A stretch of DNA of 64,000 nucleotides from Cheilinus undulatus (lineage: Eukaryota; Chordata; Actinopteri; Labriformes; Labridae), in the NCBI RefSeq assembly GCF_018320785.1, contig NC_054872.1:41652551-41716550 (forward strand). The letters run 5' to 3'. Under the pieces are notes generated by a model. That model was not told the DNA's origin, did no database searches, and was given only the letters and a program-made list of their open reading frames with translations. The translations under genes were made by a program, and so were the position numbers. Below, piece after piece: positions 49,501-60,700 of the stretch (the first letter of the stretch is position 1; every line of letters begins with the position of its first letter).

Positions 49501-50340
49501 CATGCAAGGACACCATGCACCATGGGAAACATAAAAAAAAAAAAACTGGTTTCTCCCAGTCTGGTTAGTCTGAGTGTGTTTCAGAGTAAAAGAGAGAGAG
49601 AGAGGGAGAATTAAAGGAGACCAGTTGCAGTGGGGTTCAGCAAAGTGGCCCGTGAGGACAAAACCCTTTTTGTTGTCGCTGAGACCATGCTGCCATGGCT
49701 ACTGCTCTGCTTCCTTTAAATCTGTGCAACTGTGCATGCTTTAAAGCTCCACTTAGCTTGTTTGCTACAAGTTTTAATCCACAGTGAATAAAAAAAAACA
49801 TCATTTTGACTTTCAGATTTCAGGAAAAAAAGATCCATGACTGCCCTCAGAACAAATCTGATGATTAGTGATGGAAAGTGATTGGCTGCTGGGTTCAAGC
49901 ATTAAAAAGTCATGGCATTTGCCCTGCAGAGGCAGCACCCTCAGAATCAGTTGGTCACGGAGCAGCCTAGTGAAAGAGCGTCTGTGTCTCCGTTACAGCC
50001 TTTGTGCTTTATAAAGCAGGCTGTGACACGTGCATCACAGCGTCACAGTCAACCATGAGGTTCACAGAGGCAGGAACAGGAAGAGGCAGAGAGGACCTTT
50101 GCAGCAAAAGTGATGCTGCTACGCCGAGCAAGTGGAGAGCTTGGCGAACAGGCCAGCCCGCCACCGCCTTGTTTCTGTATCGACCCACTGTCACATCTCA
50201 CACTTGACTTGTTTGTGACGTGGAGTATAACTTTCGCAGGGACTCAACGGTATGTGGCGTGATGGGTGGTACAAGGTGATGCTAGGAGACACACCATAGA
50301 GGGCCTGAGCGTCATGTCATCCAGCTGGAGGAGCAGTTAT

Positions 50341-50640
50341 GAGTTTGTTTTCCAGATCAATATCACAAAAGATCTCAATTTTCTTTGATGCTGGGAATTT
50401 TTTGCAGGCCCCATTAGGTGGTCTCTGGCTGCAGCATCAGTGGAAAGTGTTAAAGTTGCTGCAGAGTTTTGGCCTTTGTTGTTAATGGTTGCAGTCTGTC
50501 CAGGTGGAAACATGAGTGAATCTGAGGTAATGAATGCCAGCTGGAAGGAACAGGGACTAAAGCTTTGTGTGCATATAGCTGTCCTGTCTGGTTTTACTCA
50601 GCATGAAACACCTCAGCATGAGTGTTAGTGTCTTTCATGG
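50341..50640. promoter_or_regulatory. Duplicated distal block upstream of copy 2
   Basis: Aligns with 60475-60700: GAGTTTGTTTTCCAGATCAA vs GTGTTTGTTTTCAAGATAAA, GATGCTGGGAATTTT vs GATGGTGGGAATTTT, GGAAACATGAGTGAA in both, then GGTAATGAATGCCAGC vs GGTAATGATAGCCAGC. It is non-coding, about 1 kb upstream of the TATA box in both genes. A cis-regulatory role is inferred, not shown. Confidence 0.45.
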
Positions 50641-50889
50641 TGCTTTATCAGGACAGAACTACATCTTTACACTTTAAATTACACCACAATAGGTGTGAAC
50701 AAGTTGCTAACATTTTTGTTTTTATAACAGAATAATAGATTATTCCACTTGAAGTCCTTTTGTGTCTTGTTTCGCTGCAGGTGTTAATGATGACACAGGT
50801 GTGGCATTATGGGTAGGTCTTATAGGCCACAGCCCATCCACTTCTCCACTTGGCCCAACCTAAACATTTTGGAAATTTGACATAATTGA

Positions 50890-51480
50890 CTTTATTTGCT
50901 GATATTTGCTTTTATTGATATCCAGTCATGTGAAAAGTTTTAGGCACGTAGGGTGCTAAGGATTTGTCACAAGCCTCAGTGTGCCACAACCAGGGGCTGG
51001 AGCAGGAGTGGGCTGGACACGCCTGGCAGCCAAGGTCAAGCTCAACAGCATCTCTTTTGTCAGGGCCTTTCCACCCTGGTAATACACCCTGAGACCGCCA
51101 GTGATTGTTGGGCCCTTGGGACATCCACAGCATGTCCAGGGGCTCCTGAAAACCCTACTACCTACTTAGGCCATGCTTACTTGCCACATCCAACCTTTAC
51201 TTTGCCCTAAAGGTGTGGGCTTTATTTCTTTAACAGATTATTTTCCCATGCCCCTGGCATATGCAAGGACATCCAGAGCCCAACCAGGGATGTGTTGATC
51301 CTCCTTCCCACCCTATGTTGCCCTCAGGCAGCTTACTCGCCACATATCTGCCTTATTTCACCCTCAATTTTTGGCCTCAAAAAGCCTTAGAATTCTGCAT
51401 AGTACTGTCTCCAGCTGAGCAAGAGATGATCAATTTTAGATCGATCACAGTGACTGACTGCATCCGCTGAGAGTCACATC
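50890..51480. other. Unclassified GC-richer segment
   Basis: Composition differs from its surroundings (CCAGGGGCTGGAGCAGG, CACCCTGGTAATACACCC). It starts near CAGTCATGTGAAAAGTTTTA, which looks like a repeat border. There are short open frames on both strands but no domain that I recognise. Confidence 0.3.
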
Positions 51481-51589
51481 TGATTTTCTACGTGGAATAA
51501 GCCTACTTTATGACACTACAAAAACCAACAAAGAAGTCCTCAAGTTAGCACTGTATGTTCCTGTCTGATCTGAGGGTCTTTAAATTGTC

Positions 51590-52005
51590 TTAAAGCAAAA
51601 ATCAGACCTGACCCATTGACTCTCTCACTCGCTCTCTTTTCTCAGTGTATAAACAAATGCTAATTCATTTTAATCATCAAGATTTTTCCCTCATGATGTC
51701 ATGTGGGGAGTTAGCACCAGCCCCAGGTTTGGTTGGCCCTCCCCACCTGGAAGAAAGTTCCACCAGAGCCACACCCATTTCCTGAGAGGGGTGTGGTCAT
51801 GGGCGGAGTCAAACAGCTCAGTAACATTTAAAGCCACAGACACAGAAGCAGCTCATTCTGAACAAGGCTGAAACAGAGGGGTATTTAGACATGCAAAAAT
51901 CAGATACTGGAGTGTTTCTTCATCAACAAATGTCACAGGCATGTTTTGGGGAACTCTGAGACCAACATAAACGTGTCTTGAAAGGGTAAATTATGTGGCC
52001 TTTAA
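51590..52005. mobile_element. TTAA-type MITE, second copy
   Basis: Follows the same order as the element at 57056-57538: CCTCATGATGTCATGTGG, GGAAGAAAGTTC, GCGGAGTCAAACAGCT, CAGGCATGTTTTGGGGA, ACGTGTCTTGAAA and a terminal CCTTTAA. The left terminus is eroded. Confidence 0.65.
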
Positions 52006-52789
52006 GTCCTTTGAGAATTGATAAAATAAGTAAGTAAATAAGAATAAATAAGTACAAGACATTTAGCTGTCATGTTAACTAAGGGCTGTCTCTATCATGG
52101 ACTAAAGGTTTCAAACATCTCCAGCATTTTCTTTAAAATCTGCTGAACATATTTGTCATATAAAAAGGGTAAAAAGTTTAAACTTTTATATTTACAGGGC
52201 AAAATTACATGAGCCCATCCAAAGTTGTAAACAGGCATTGTTCCTGATGACAAATCTTTTTCTGCCTCGATAACTCGGGGCCTCTAGGTTTATTTTTTCT
52301 GGTTGTCCCTCCATCCATCAGTCTGTCCATCTTTGCTGCTGTTGTGACAGCGGTATCTCAAGAAGAAGAAAAATCTGGAAGATTTTCTTCAAACTTCGCA
52401 AAAATGTTTGTTTTGACTCAAGAATGAATCCACAAAATTTTAGAGGTCATGGATCGAAGGCCAAATACATTGGCTCTCATGTTGATCCTTCTGTTAAAGG
52501 TCTCTAACAGAGAAAGTTACAACAAAAAGAGAAGCAGACATATGCAGACAGGCCAGAATGAATATTAATGAATATAAACACCTACTGTTGGCAAACAGGC
52601 GTACTGATCACCTGTTCAGACAAGGATACACCTGCTGAATAAACTGTGCAGTCTAAGCAGCCAAGTTAACAAACATGACTTATACCAGCACAAAACATCA
52701 TCCTGAGAAAGTAAATATGAGCAGTAACACGTGCTTTTCTTCTTGCTCATCCTCTCCTGTATCAGAGGTCGGCCTCACAAATAGAAAGT

Positions 52790-52995
52790 TGTTAGTGGGA
52801 AAGGCAGGATTAAGTAACCGTCAGGCTGGATTTTGGCTGACTCCCATGGGAAAAATAAATGTGGGCAGGTCTGACAGGTTCTCTGAATACAGGCGAGCTG
52901 TAAAAATGAAACGTTACAGCAGAGTAATGTGTTCCTGAATGTGGGATTTCGCCAGAGGGCCACAAAAGTTGGGTCCTGTCCAGTTACAGATTATC
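52790..52995. promoter_or_regulatory. Second duplicated distal block upstream of copy 2
   Basis: Aligns with 62990-63155: GGATTAAGTAACCGTCA vs GGATTAGGTCACAGTAA, CCCATGGGAAAAATAAAT vs CCCATGGGAAAATAAATAA, CAGGTTCTCTG vs CAGGGTCTCTG, and similar tails. It sits 3.5 kb above the promoter of copy 2 and 2.8 kb above that of copy 3. Function is inferred only from retention after duplication. Confidence 0.4.
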
Positions 52996-53684
52996 ACATT
53001 GTTCTTTTTTAAGCATTATGAGAGGCCTGTATGATTCTCCAAAGACTCATGTGCAGGTAAAACCAAGGAAAGGAAGGTTTCCTCTCACAGTAGGACCACA
53101 CAGTAAGAGAGGAACTGTGCTACCCTTTATGCCGTGTTCACTGTTGTGATTATTTGGTACATGTTCCTGGTGTAAGTAGCGCTCTACTGGTCCGACACTT
53201 TTGCAGCATGAGTGAAGTTACCCACTGGTTTAGTGCCGGCCATGCATGTAACTCTGCATACATGATGAAGAGGAGGGCCTGGTTCAGAATTCACCTTTGG
53301 ACGCCAAATTCTGCCACATTATGGGTGGAGTGTGGGCAGAATAAATGTACAAGTAATGTGAAACCAATTAGTGAAATACCTGCAGATGGGAAACATGTAG
53401 GCCCAACATAAATGTTAACTTTTTTTAGCTTGCTGTTCAGATTTTTGTTGAAAAAGGATTTCTAATTGTAGAAGATTCTTTCCGTGTTAAACTTGAAGAA
53501 GTTAGCACAACAACAATTACAACCTACAGAGAATATAAAACTTTATTTTACATCTTAAAAAAGTATTACAGTATCCAGCACGTACTTTTAAGGAGGAAGA
53601 ACAACTTTGTGTTGCTTCAACTTGAATAATGTACATAATTAGACATGTTTTACGTACAAGTAAATCAAGTTTGTCCTCCTAAAA

Positions 53685-54540
53685 TGGTTTAGCACCTTGT
53701 ATTTAATCTCCCAAAAAACTGAATGAGGACACACGATTTTGGCTACAACATAGTACTAAATTATTCTATTAAATTATGGACACAGTGGTCTGAATTGTCC
53801 ATTAAAGTTTAAGAATTCTTTTTTAAATGTTGGTGGAATTCTCTGTGAAATTTTCATAGAAATATAAAACTTGTTTGATTGCTCGGGGGAATTTGTTTTG
53901 TTTGGTTCCTTTCTGACATGTTTATTGTTTAAATTTGGAGAATATATCTGCAATTTTATGAAATTTTATTTGAGTTTTTGTAGGGGATTTTGCTTTGCCT
54001 TTTGGGTATTTCTATGGATATTTGGGGATTTTTTTGTAAATGTTTTGGGTGGGGCATACCCTTTGAAAAAATTCAAAAATTTTCATGGTAAATCTGGGAG
54101 ATTTTGTTTAATTCATTAGAATTCGTTTTTTTTTTTTTTTTTATCAAGAATTCATATGGAGAATAGAGGGATGTTTTTATTGGGATGCTAAGGCTTTATG
54201 ATCAAATTTCACTGAAACATTTCAGGATTATTTGTAGAAATTTGTTGTATTTTTAAATAAATTCTTTAAGAACATGTTCAAATAATTTAACAATTTTAGG
54301 AAATTTCTTGGAATTTTTTGTGTGAACATTTTTAAGATCTGTAGAAGTTTTAGCGGAAATTTTGCTCGAAAAACAATCCAGAAATGGCTTTCCTGCAGAA
54401 ACGGGACCCTCAGGAGATCATTTTTGGTCTAGACTACTTCCTGTTAAAAGACAGGGCCTAGAATTCAAATGTTCTCATCCCATATAAATGGGAGAAACTA
54501 AAAATGCATTCAAAACAAGAGCTCAGGTCTCAGGACGTTA
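53685..54540 (+). repeat. Dispersed repeat with GGAATT-periodic core, copy B
   Basis: Inverted relative to the copy in the CD20-like gene. The right module has TCCTGCAGAAACGGGACCCT, CAGGAGATCATTTTTGG and GGGAGAAACTAAAAATGCAT. The left module has TGAGGACACACGATTTTGGC. Between them lies a run of imperfect GGAATTTT/GGGGATTTT words. Small Phe-rich frames are by-products. Confidence 0.55.
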
Positions 54541-55373
54541 ACAAATACTTTTTTTAAATTTAGTATATCTTATTTTCTATGTAATAGGTTTAAACTATTT
54601 TTCCAAGTTCTACAAATTTAGCTGAAGAAACTTCCTTTGGATTGACCCGAATGAAGAGCTCACTGAGTTCTGATGCTGTAGAGACAAAATGACCAGTCCT
54701 TGTTGGATTAGGTGAGTTATGTACCTCTTCCTCTGGAGAAACCAATGATGCCTGGCAGGTTTTACCTTTCCTAACCAGGTTATTGTAATATTTGTTGAGT
54801 TAAACGTAAAATTAGCTCAGCATGTTTCCCAAAGAGGGGCCAGAGGTCCTCCTTTGGGTCCACATATGCAACCAATCTTCCTGCGCAACTCTTTGCAAGA
54901 ACATTGACAAAGTTGAAGAATTTATAAAAATGTTTTTATTTGTATCTCCTTATATCAATTGAGTACATGCTTTTGATGATTTGTGAAGCTGGAAAACACC
55001 AACATTGTCTTGGTATATATATAAAAAAATAAATAAATTCTATGCACTCGAACACATTTACACAGAATTTCTGAAAACAGGAAAGAGAAGGTCTTTCAAA
55101 GATCAAAATGAAAGGGAATGACAAAATACCAACCAAACCTAGTATGTGTAAAAAGGAGAGTGTGAGTGTAAAAATTCATGAGACTTGATCTGAAGGTGGC
55201 ATATAGACGTATAGGTGCTCCGTCACTCTGTCATCAAGGAAATTTGTTAGTAAAAAGATAAGAAAAAGAAGCCTTTAAGAAAGATGATCTAAATCACATT
55301 TAAGATCCTGTATATTTATCTGGTGAAATCAAAGTTCATAAATCCATGAATGGCTGTTCTTCGTGCCTCAGGT

Positions 55374-56550
55374 CTACTCAGGGTGGATACAAAGGCTGGC
55401 TTTTTTGTGCTTCTCTTGATAAAAACAATCAGCGTTGAAGTTGTTGGACTCCACCACCTCTTTGTAATGGCTGACAGTATGGATCAGGCAGTTGGGGAAA
55501 GTGTTGTTCAAAGACTGAGCCAGATCCACCATGTTCCCCTTCAGCTTCCTGGCCATGATCTTCTCCTGGATCTGAGACTTGTCGATAGGCTTGGGGTCGA
55601 CACAGAAAGAGATCACCACTTTGATACCGTTCTTGGTCAGAAAGTCAAACCAGTTGGTGCCCCCGCTTCCATGGCACTTCTTTCCTGCCAGCCAGTTGAA
55701 AAAGAAGGTTTTCTCCCTGTTTTTGAAGGCTCTGACGGACCAGTTCACCCAGTCGTATTTCTTGACAAGAGCGTCCAGGAGAGGTGAACTCCTGGTCCAC
55801 CATGCCAGGGTTGTCCTGGAGTATGACCTCCATGTCTATTTTGGCTTGATCTGGAAATTTCTCTGTACACTCATCCACAGCCGCTTTCATCCGCTTCTCC
55901 ACGTCCTCCATGCGGTCCTTCCACTTCTTCACCATCTCCTCCCCCACCGCTCCTTCTTTGAGGGCGGCGTGGCCCATGACAGCGATGATGCCCACGACAA
56001 AGAGCTTCTTCAGCCGGGCGCAGAAGTCCTCCACTGCCCTCCTGCTTCTCTTCTCAATGGCGACAACAATTTTCAGCATGGGCTCTCCAGTGGTGTTCTC
56101 CCCAGTGACAGCATTGTAGAGGGCGTCCAAGTTCAAGTCGCCATCTGTGTTCTTGTAATGGCTGAGGAACTTCTCCCTCTTCTTCTGCTTCATTTCTGGT
56201 TCGGCGTTGATGAAGTCCTGGAACTTCTCATACTGGCTGATCATCTGCACCTCTCGATTGAAGTTCTGCTTGTTCAGAGACGTCCTCTGCAGCTCCAAGG
56301 TGATTTTATCGAGGTCACTATGGATCCCTGCAAGCTTCTTGTTGATAAGTTCCATTTGTTCAGTCAGGAAGCGAGCCTCTGAGCTGTCCGGGTTGCTGAA
56401 TAGATGGGAGCAACCGATGAACACAGCTTCCAGGAGGGGGTGAAGTTTGCCAACAGTGGCTGCAAGCACCTCTGAGGCTTTCCCCATCATATCCACTCCT
56501 GTTTCAATCATGTCCCTGTTCTGAGTGAACCAGTCGGCTATGCTGTTCAT
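55374..56550 (-). pseudogene. rpz-like: Rapunzel-like copy 3, frame interrupted by a 5-bp deletion
   Basis: Starting at MNSIADW (ATG 56550, after an acceptor CTTGTTTCAG with AG at 56564-56563 and a 12-nt leader) the frame matches copy 2 for about 256 residues. Relative to copy 2, five bases (ACTGG) are missing next to 55784, so translation shifts and stops at 55645 after 301 residues. The rest (55374-55748, KKYDWVNW equivalent to SLCIHPE) is still open and strongly conserved, including KTFFFNWLAGKKCHGSGGTN. The lesion is therefore recent, polymorphic, or an assembly error. If real, the product keeps the hydrophobic core (residues 172-200) but loses the conserved C-terminal third. An antisense 267-codon frame is a shadow. 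Confidence 0.8.
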
Positions 56551-56741
56551 CTTGGCTGGTGACTGAAACAAGAAAACACACAGAACCATCATGAAAAAAG
56601 CAAAATAGTAGAATTTGATGTTAGATCAGTTATGGCTAGAATTAACCAGAAATGTTACCTCGATCTGTACAGTTTACACAAATGATTCTTTATAAAAACA
56701 AAGATGGGAGTTACAGAATTCAAAGAGAGCTCAAAATAAAG

Positions 56742-58751
56742 TGAAACCCTATTTCATAAAAGTTGGGACACTGTAAAATGTAAATACATCAGAATGCAGT
56801 GATTCACAAATCTCATTAACCCATATTTTATTCACGATAAAACATAAGCAACATATCAAACGTTGTAACCGAGACTTTTTTTTACCATTTCATTAAAAAT
56901 ATAATCTCATTTTGAATTTTATGGCAACACACGGCTCAAAAAAGTAGTGACGGGGCAACGAAAAGCTGTAAAAGTGGTACTAATGAAAAACAACTGAAGG
57001 AGCATTTTGCAGCTAATTAGGTGAACTGGCAATAAGTCAGTAAAATGACTGGATATTAAAGGGGACATTTAATGCAAAAAATACTTTTTCTAACAAAAAT
57101 ATGTGCACCTGACTGTCCACTATCCCCTCAAGTACCAGAAAAATCTATTCCCTTCCTCTCTCTCTTTCGCCACCTTTCAGAAAATGTGTGCTGAAACAAG
57201 CCGTTCTCAGATTTCCCCTCATGATGTCATGTGGATTTGATTGGCCCTGCCCTGCTTGGAAGAAAGTTCTGCCCTCCTCTCCTGATCTGGCAGCTGAGTG
57301 GAGGATCAGGAGAGCCACATCTATTTCCTGAGGGGGCGGAGTCAAACAGCTTAGTAAGATTTGAAGCCACAGACACAGAAACAGCTCGTTCTGAGCAGGG
57401 CTGAAACAGAGGGGTTTTTAGACGTGCAAAAATCCAATTCTGGAGTGTTTTCTCAGGAATAAACTTCACAGGCATGTTTTGGGGACCTCTGAGAGCAATA
57501 TAAACGTGTCTTGAAAAAGTAAAATATGTCCCCTTTAAAGGAGCATTTTGGAGAGGCAGAGTCTCTCAGAAGTAAAGATGGGCAGAGGTTCACCAATCTG
57601 AGACACCTGTGTCAAAAAATTTCAGAAAAATGTTCCCCAACATAAAATTACAGAGATTCTGAATATCCCATCATTTACAGCCATAATGTAAACAAAAAAA
57701 TTCTGAGAATCTGGAGAAGTCTCTGTATGAAAGGGACAAAGCCGAAGGTCAGTGTTGGATCCGCATGATCTCCAGGCCTCTAGGTGGCACTGCAGTAAAA
57801 ACACGCATGATTCTGTACTGGAAATCACTGCATGGCTTCAGGAACACTTCCAGAAATCACTGTCTGTCAACACAGTTCACCATGAATCCACAAATCATAG
57901 TTAAAGCTGTGTCATGCAGAAAAATGTCCAAAAATCCATCTTCTCTTGGCCAAAGCTCATTTAGAATGGACTGAGGCAAAATGGAAAACTGTTCTGTGGT
58001 CATATGAACCTAAATTTGAATTCTCTTTGGAAACTATGGGTGCTGTGTTCTGTGGGCTAAAGGAGAAAGGGACCATGCAGCTTGTTATTGGCACACAGTT
58101 CAAAAGCCTGCATCTCTGATGCTATGAGGTTGCATTAGAGTCCATGGTGTGGGCAGCTTAAACATATGGATAGGCACTACCAATGCTAACAAGTATATCA
58201 TGGTTTTAGAGCAACATATGGCCCCAACCAGACAACGTCTCTTTGAGGGAAGGCCTTGCAAATTACAGCAAGACAATGCTAAACCACATTCTGCATCCAT
58301 CACAGGAGAAGAGTCCTGCCTGTCTGGAGTCCAGACCTTTCACCAGTAGAAAACATTTGGAGCATCATAAAAAAGGGCAAAGCAGACCCAGGACTGTTGA
58401 GCAGTTAGTATCCTATATCCGATTGGAATGGGACAACATTCCTCTACCAAACTCCAGCAACAGGCCTCCTAACTTCCCAGACATTTACAGGCTGTTGTTG
58501 AAAGAGGAGGGGACGTCACACAATGGTAAACATGACCCTGTCCCTACTTTTTTGAGATGTGTTGCTGCCACCAAATTCAGAGTTAGTAAATATTTTTCAT
58601 GAAACAGTAAAATGTCTCAGTTACAACATCTGATATGTTGATTATATACAGCTGTAAATGAGATATGGGTTTATGAGAATTGCGAATCATTGCATACTGA
58701 TTTTATTTGCATTTCCCACAGTGCCCCAACTTTTTTGGAATTCAGGTTGTA
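56742..58751 (+). mobile_element. Tc1/mariner element in the copy 3 intron
   Basis: Inverted termini of about 210 bp: left TTCATAAAAGTTGGGACACT, right GTGCCCCAACTTTTTTGGAA, with matching CATATTTTATTCACG-type interiors. Between them is a transposase relic on the plus strand with CTCTCAGAAGTAAAGATGGG, a QQDNAKPHSASIT segment (second catalytic D; about 58255-58310) and an RPRTVEQL segment (58395). The reading frame is disrupted several times. A TTAA MITE is inserted at 57056-57538. It lies inside the intron of rapunzel copy 3. Confidence 0.85.
57056..57538. mobile_element. TTAA-flanked MITE nested in the Tc1 element
   Basis: Termini TTAAAGGGGACATTTAATGC and ATATGTCCCCTTTAA are inverted repeats with TTAA at both edges (57056-57059, 57535-57538), typical of piggyBac-mobilised MITEs. 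Tc1 sequence resumes on both sides (GTAAAATGACTGGATA before; AGGAGCATTTTGGAGAGGCA after). Another copy is at 51590. Confidence 0.8.
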
Positions 58752-60113
58752 GAAAATCAAGTGAACTTTAGCAAGACAGAATTGAAAGATGTAAATAAGA
58801 TTAGAATTTTATCAGATTTGTGTAAAAGTTTGGGGCTGAGAGGACAAATAAAGGCATCTTTATCAAATTTAATGGAGCATTAAAGTTTCAGCAGTGGGCA
58901 GAAGGAGCAGTGGCCTTTGGGACATGGAGGTTGTTCACAGGATCTGATAATAAGCTGAAATAAGGGGTTAGTTTGGAATAGGCCATTGCTGTTTAGGGGC
59001 TTGTAGTGAGTGAGGATGATGACAGAGTTTGAGGAAAAGTAAAAAAAAAAAACTTCCTTATTATTGTATTATATTAATTTATTTATTTTTGGTCAGTTAA
59101 GTCCGCTGTCCAGGCCAGAACCTTGCATCAGAAAGTGGTGGTAAAGTACTTAAGTGACGGATGCCAGCCGCCATAAAACGGGAAAAACATTTCACAATAA
59201 AAGTGCCGATTACAGAGATCAACTTTGGTTGGTAAATATATAACGCTATTGAGCTCATTAGAGTTTGCGACATGCCTTGAATCTCGATTGTCTCAAATAA
59301 ATCTGACCATATTTGGGCAGGATTTGGACCCTTCGAGCATCCTATAAAAGCATACTGTGCATAAACCCAGCACTGATCATGTCGAGCTAAATGAAACTTA
59401 TGGTAAGAGGAATGGAGCTAACTGACCCCAAAATTTCCCATTACAGTTTTTGAAATGTATGTCCATATCAAAATATATTTTAAAAATATGGTGAGTGATA
59501 ATGACTTGATTGCTGTGAAATCAACAACAAGAGAATCCACTAAAAAGTACAAAAATGTTGATGCTAACATGACAGTGTAGATTTACGACAGCACTTAAAC
59601 ATTTGCCAGTGAAATCTAACCCCTCTCAAAGGCAACAGTAAAGCTTTGAAACACATTTTGACAATTTCTACTTGTTAAGATCTTAAAGCAAGACACTACG
59701 TTTCATTATAAAGTTGATTTGTTGCCATAGTGACAACCACTTTAACTTGTTAGAAGCATTTCAGGACTTACATTAGCACAGTAAATGGACTTTTAAGGTA
59801 AAAGGGGTTTGCATTAATCTCACTGATGATCTTAGTGGGGTTAGACTGAAGATTTGCTTGATTCAAGTTTTTGCAGTGTGTATCCACCATGGACAGCCAA
59901 TATGGTCTGTTTCTGCAGAAGTCCATATTGCCACCATGAAAATCAAGATCTATCAGAAAGACAGAGAATATGGATCTGGTTTTTAGTTAATCATGCTGAA
60001 GGCCAGGTCAAGTCAAAGTAAGAAAAGTATTGAACCTTCTTTCCTTAATCCCCTCTTTCATTGCAAATGGTGGAGATGCTGAGTTTTAAACCAGGGTAAA
60101 ACAAAGGGCTCAC

Positions 60114-60300
60114 CTTCTTTCCTGATATCAGCTGGTTTGGAGTCCACTTTCTCAGTTGTCCCAATGTGTCTGTGACCACCACCCGGTTTTGGGGTGTATA
60201 TATGGAGTCCCTCTCCCACTCCTCCTCCTCTACCCCTTTCACAGCATTCCTGGAGCCACCCTCAGAGGAATGAGGGGCCGGCACTAACATAGATCACATC
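60114..60300 (-). promoter_or_regulatory. Promoter and non-coding first exon of rapunzel copy 3
   Basis: Minus strand: GTTAGTGCCGGCCCCTCATT (about 60288-60269), CATTCCTCTGAGG, CCAGGAATGCTG (60254-60243), then CATATATACACC (TATA, 60204-60193), and a first exon ending GGAAAGAAG|GTGAGC with the donor at 60113. TSS is expected near 60165. Order and spacing parallel copy 2, minus the (GA)n tract. Two AGGAATG/CATTCCT (TEAD-type) motifs are present. Splicing to 56562 would remove an intron of about 3.55 kb. Confidence 0.6.
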
Positions 60301-60474
60301 CAATCAGGGAGGCAAAAAGGCCTGTTCCTTCAACTGTGAGGTGAAAAGGTTCATCAAGAGGCTAAAACAGAAGAATGTTTGCAGGGAAAATGATGCAGGT
60401 CAGCCATTACTACCACCACTTAGTCCCAGAGTCGGCCCACTGCCCACCACAAGAGCCAACAAACCCTTCTCTAG

Positions 60475-60700
60475 TGTTGAGTGTTTGTTTTCAAGATAAA
60501 TCTCATGAAAGACCTGGATTTCGTTGATGGTGGGAATTTTCCTTAGTACCTCCCTGGAGTCTCTTCTTTGCGACTTCTTTTCTTACTGATGTTGGAAACA
60601 TGAGTGAAATCTTCAAGGTAATGATAGCCAGCCAAAGGGGCTTTCATGTGCATACAACTGTATTGTCTTCTCCCATAATGCACCTCATGCTGACACTATC
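60475..60700. promoter_or_regulatory. Duplicated distal block upstream of copy 3
   Basis: Partner of 50341-50640 (shared GGAAACATGAGTGAA and GGTAATGA...GCCAGC words). It is about 0.3-0.5 kb above the TATA box here and about 1 kb above it in copy 2, so spacing to the promoter was not kept. Confidence 0.45.
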
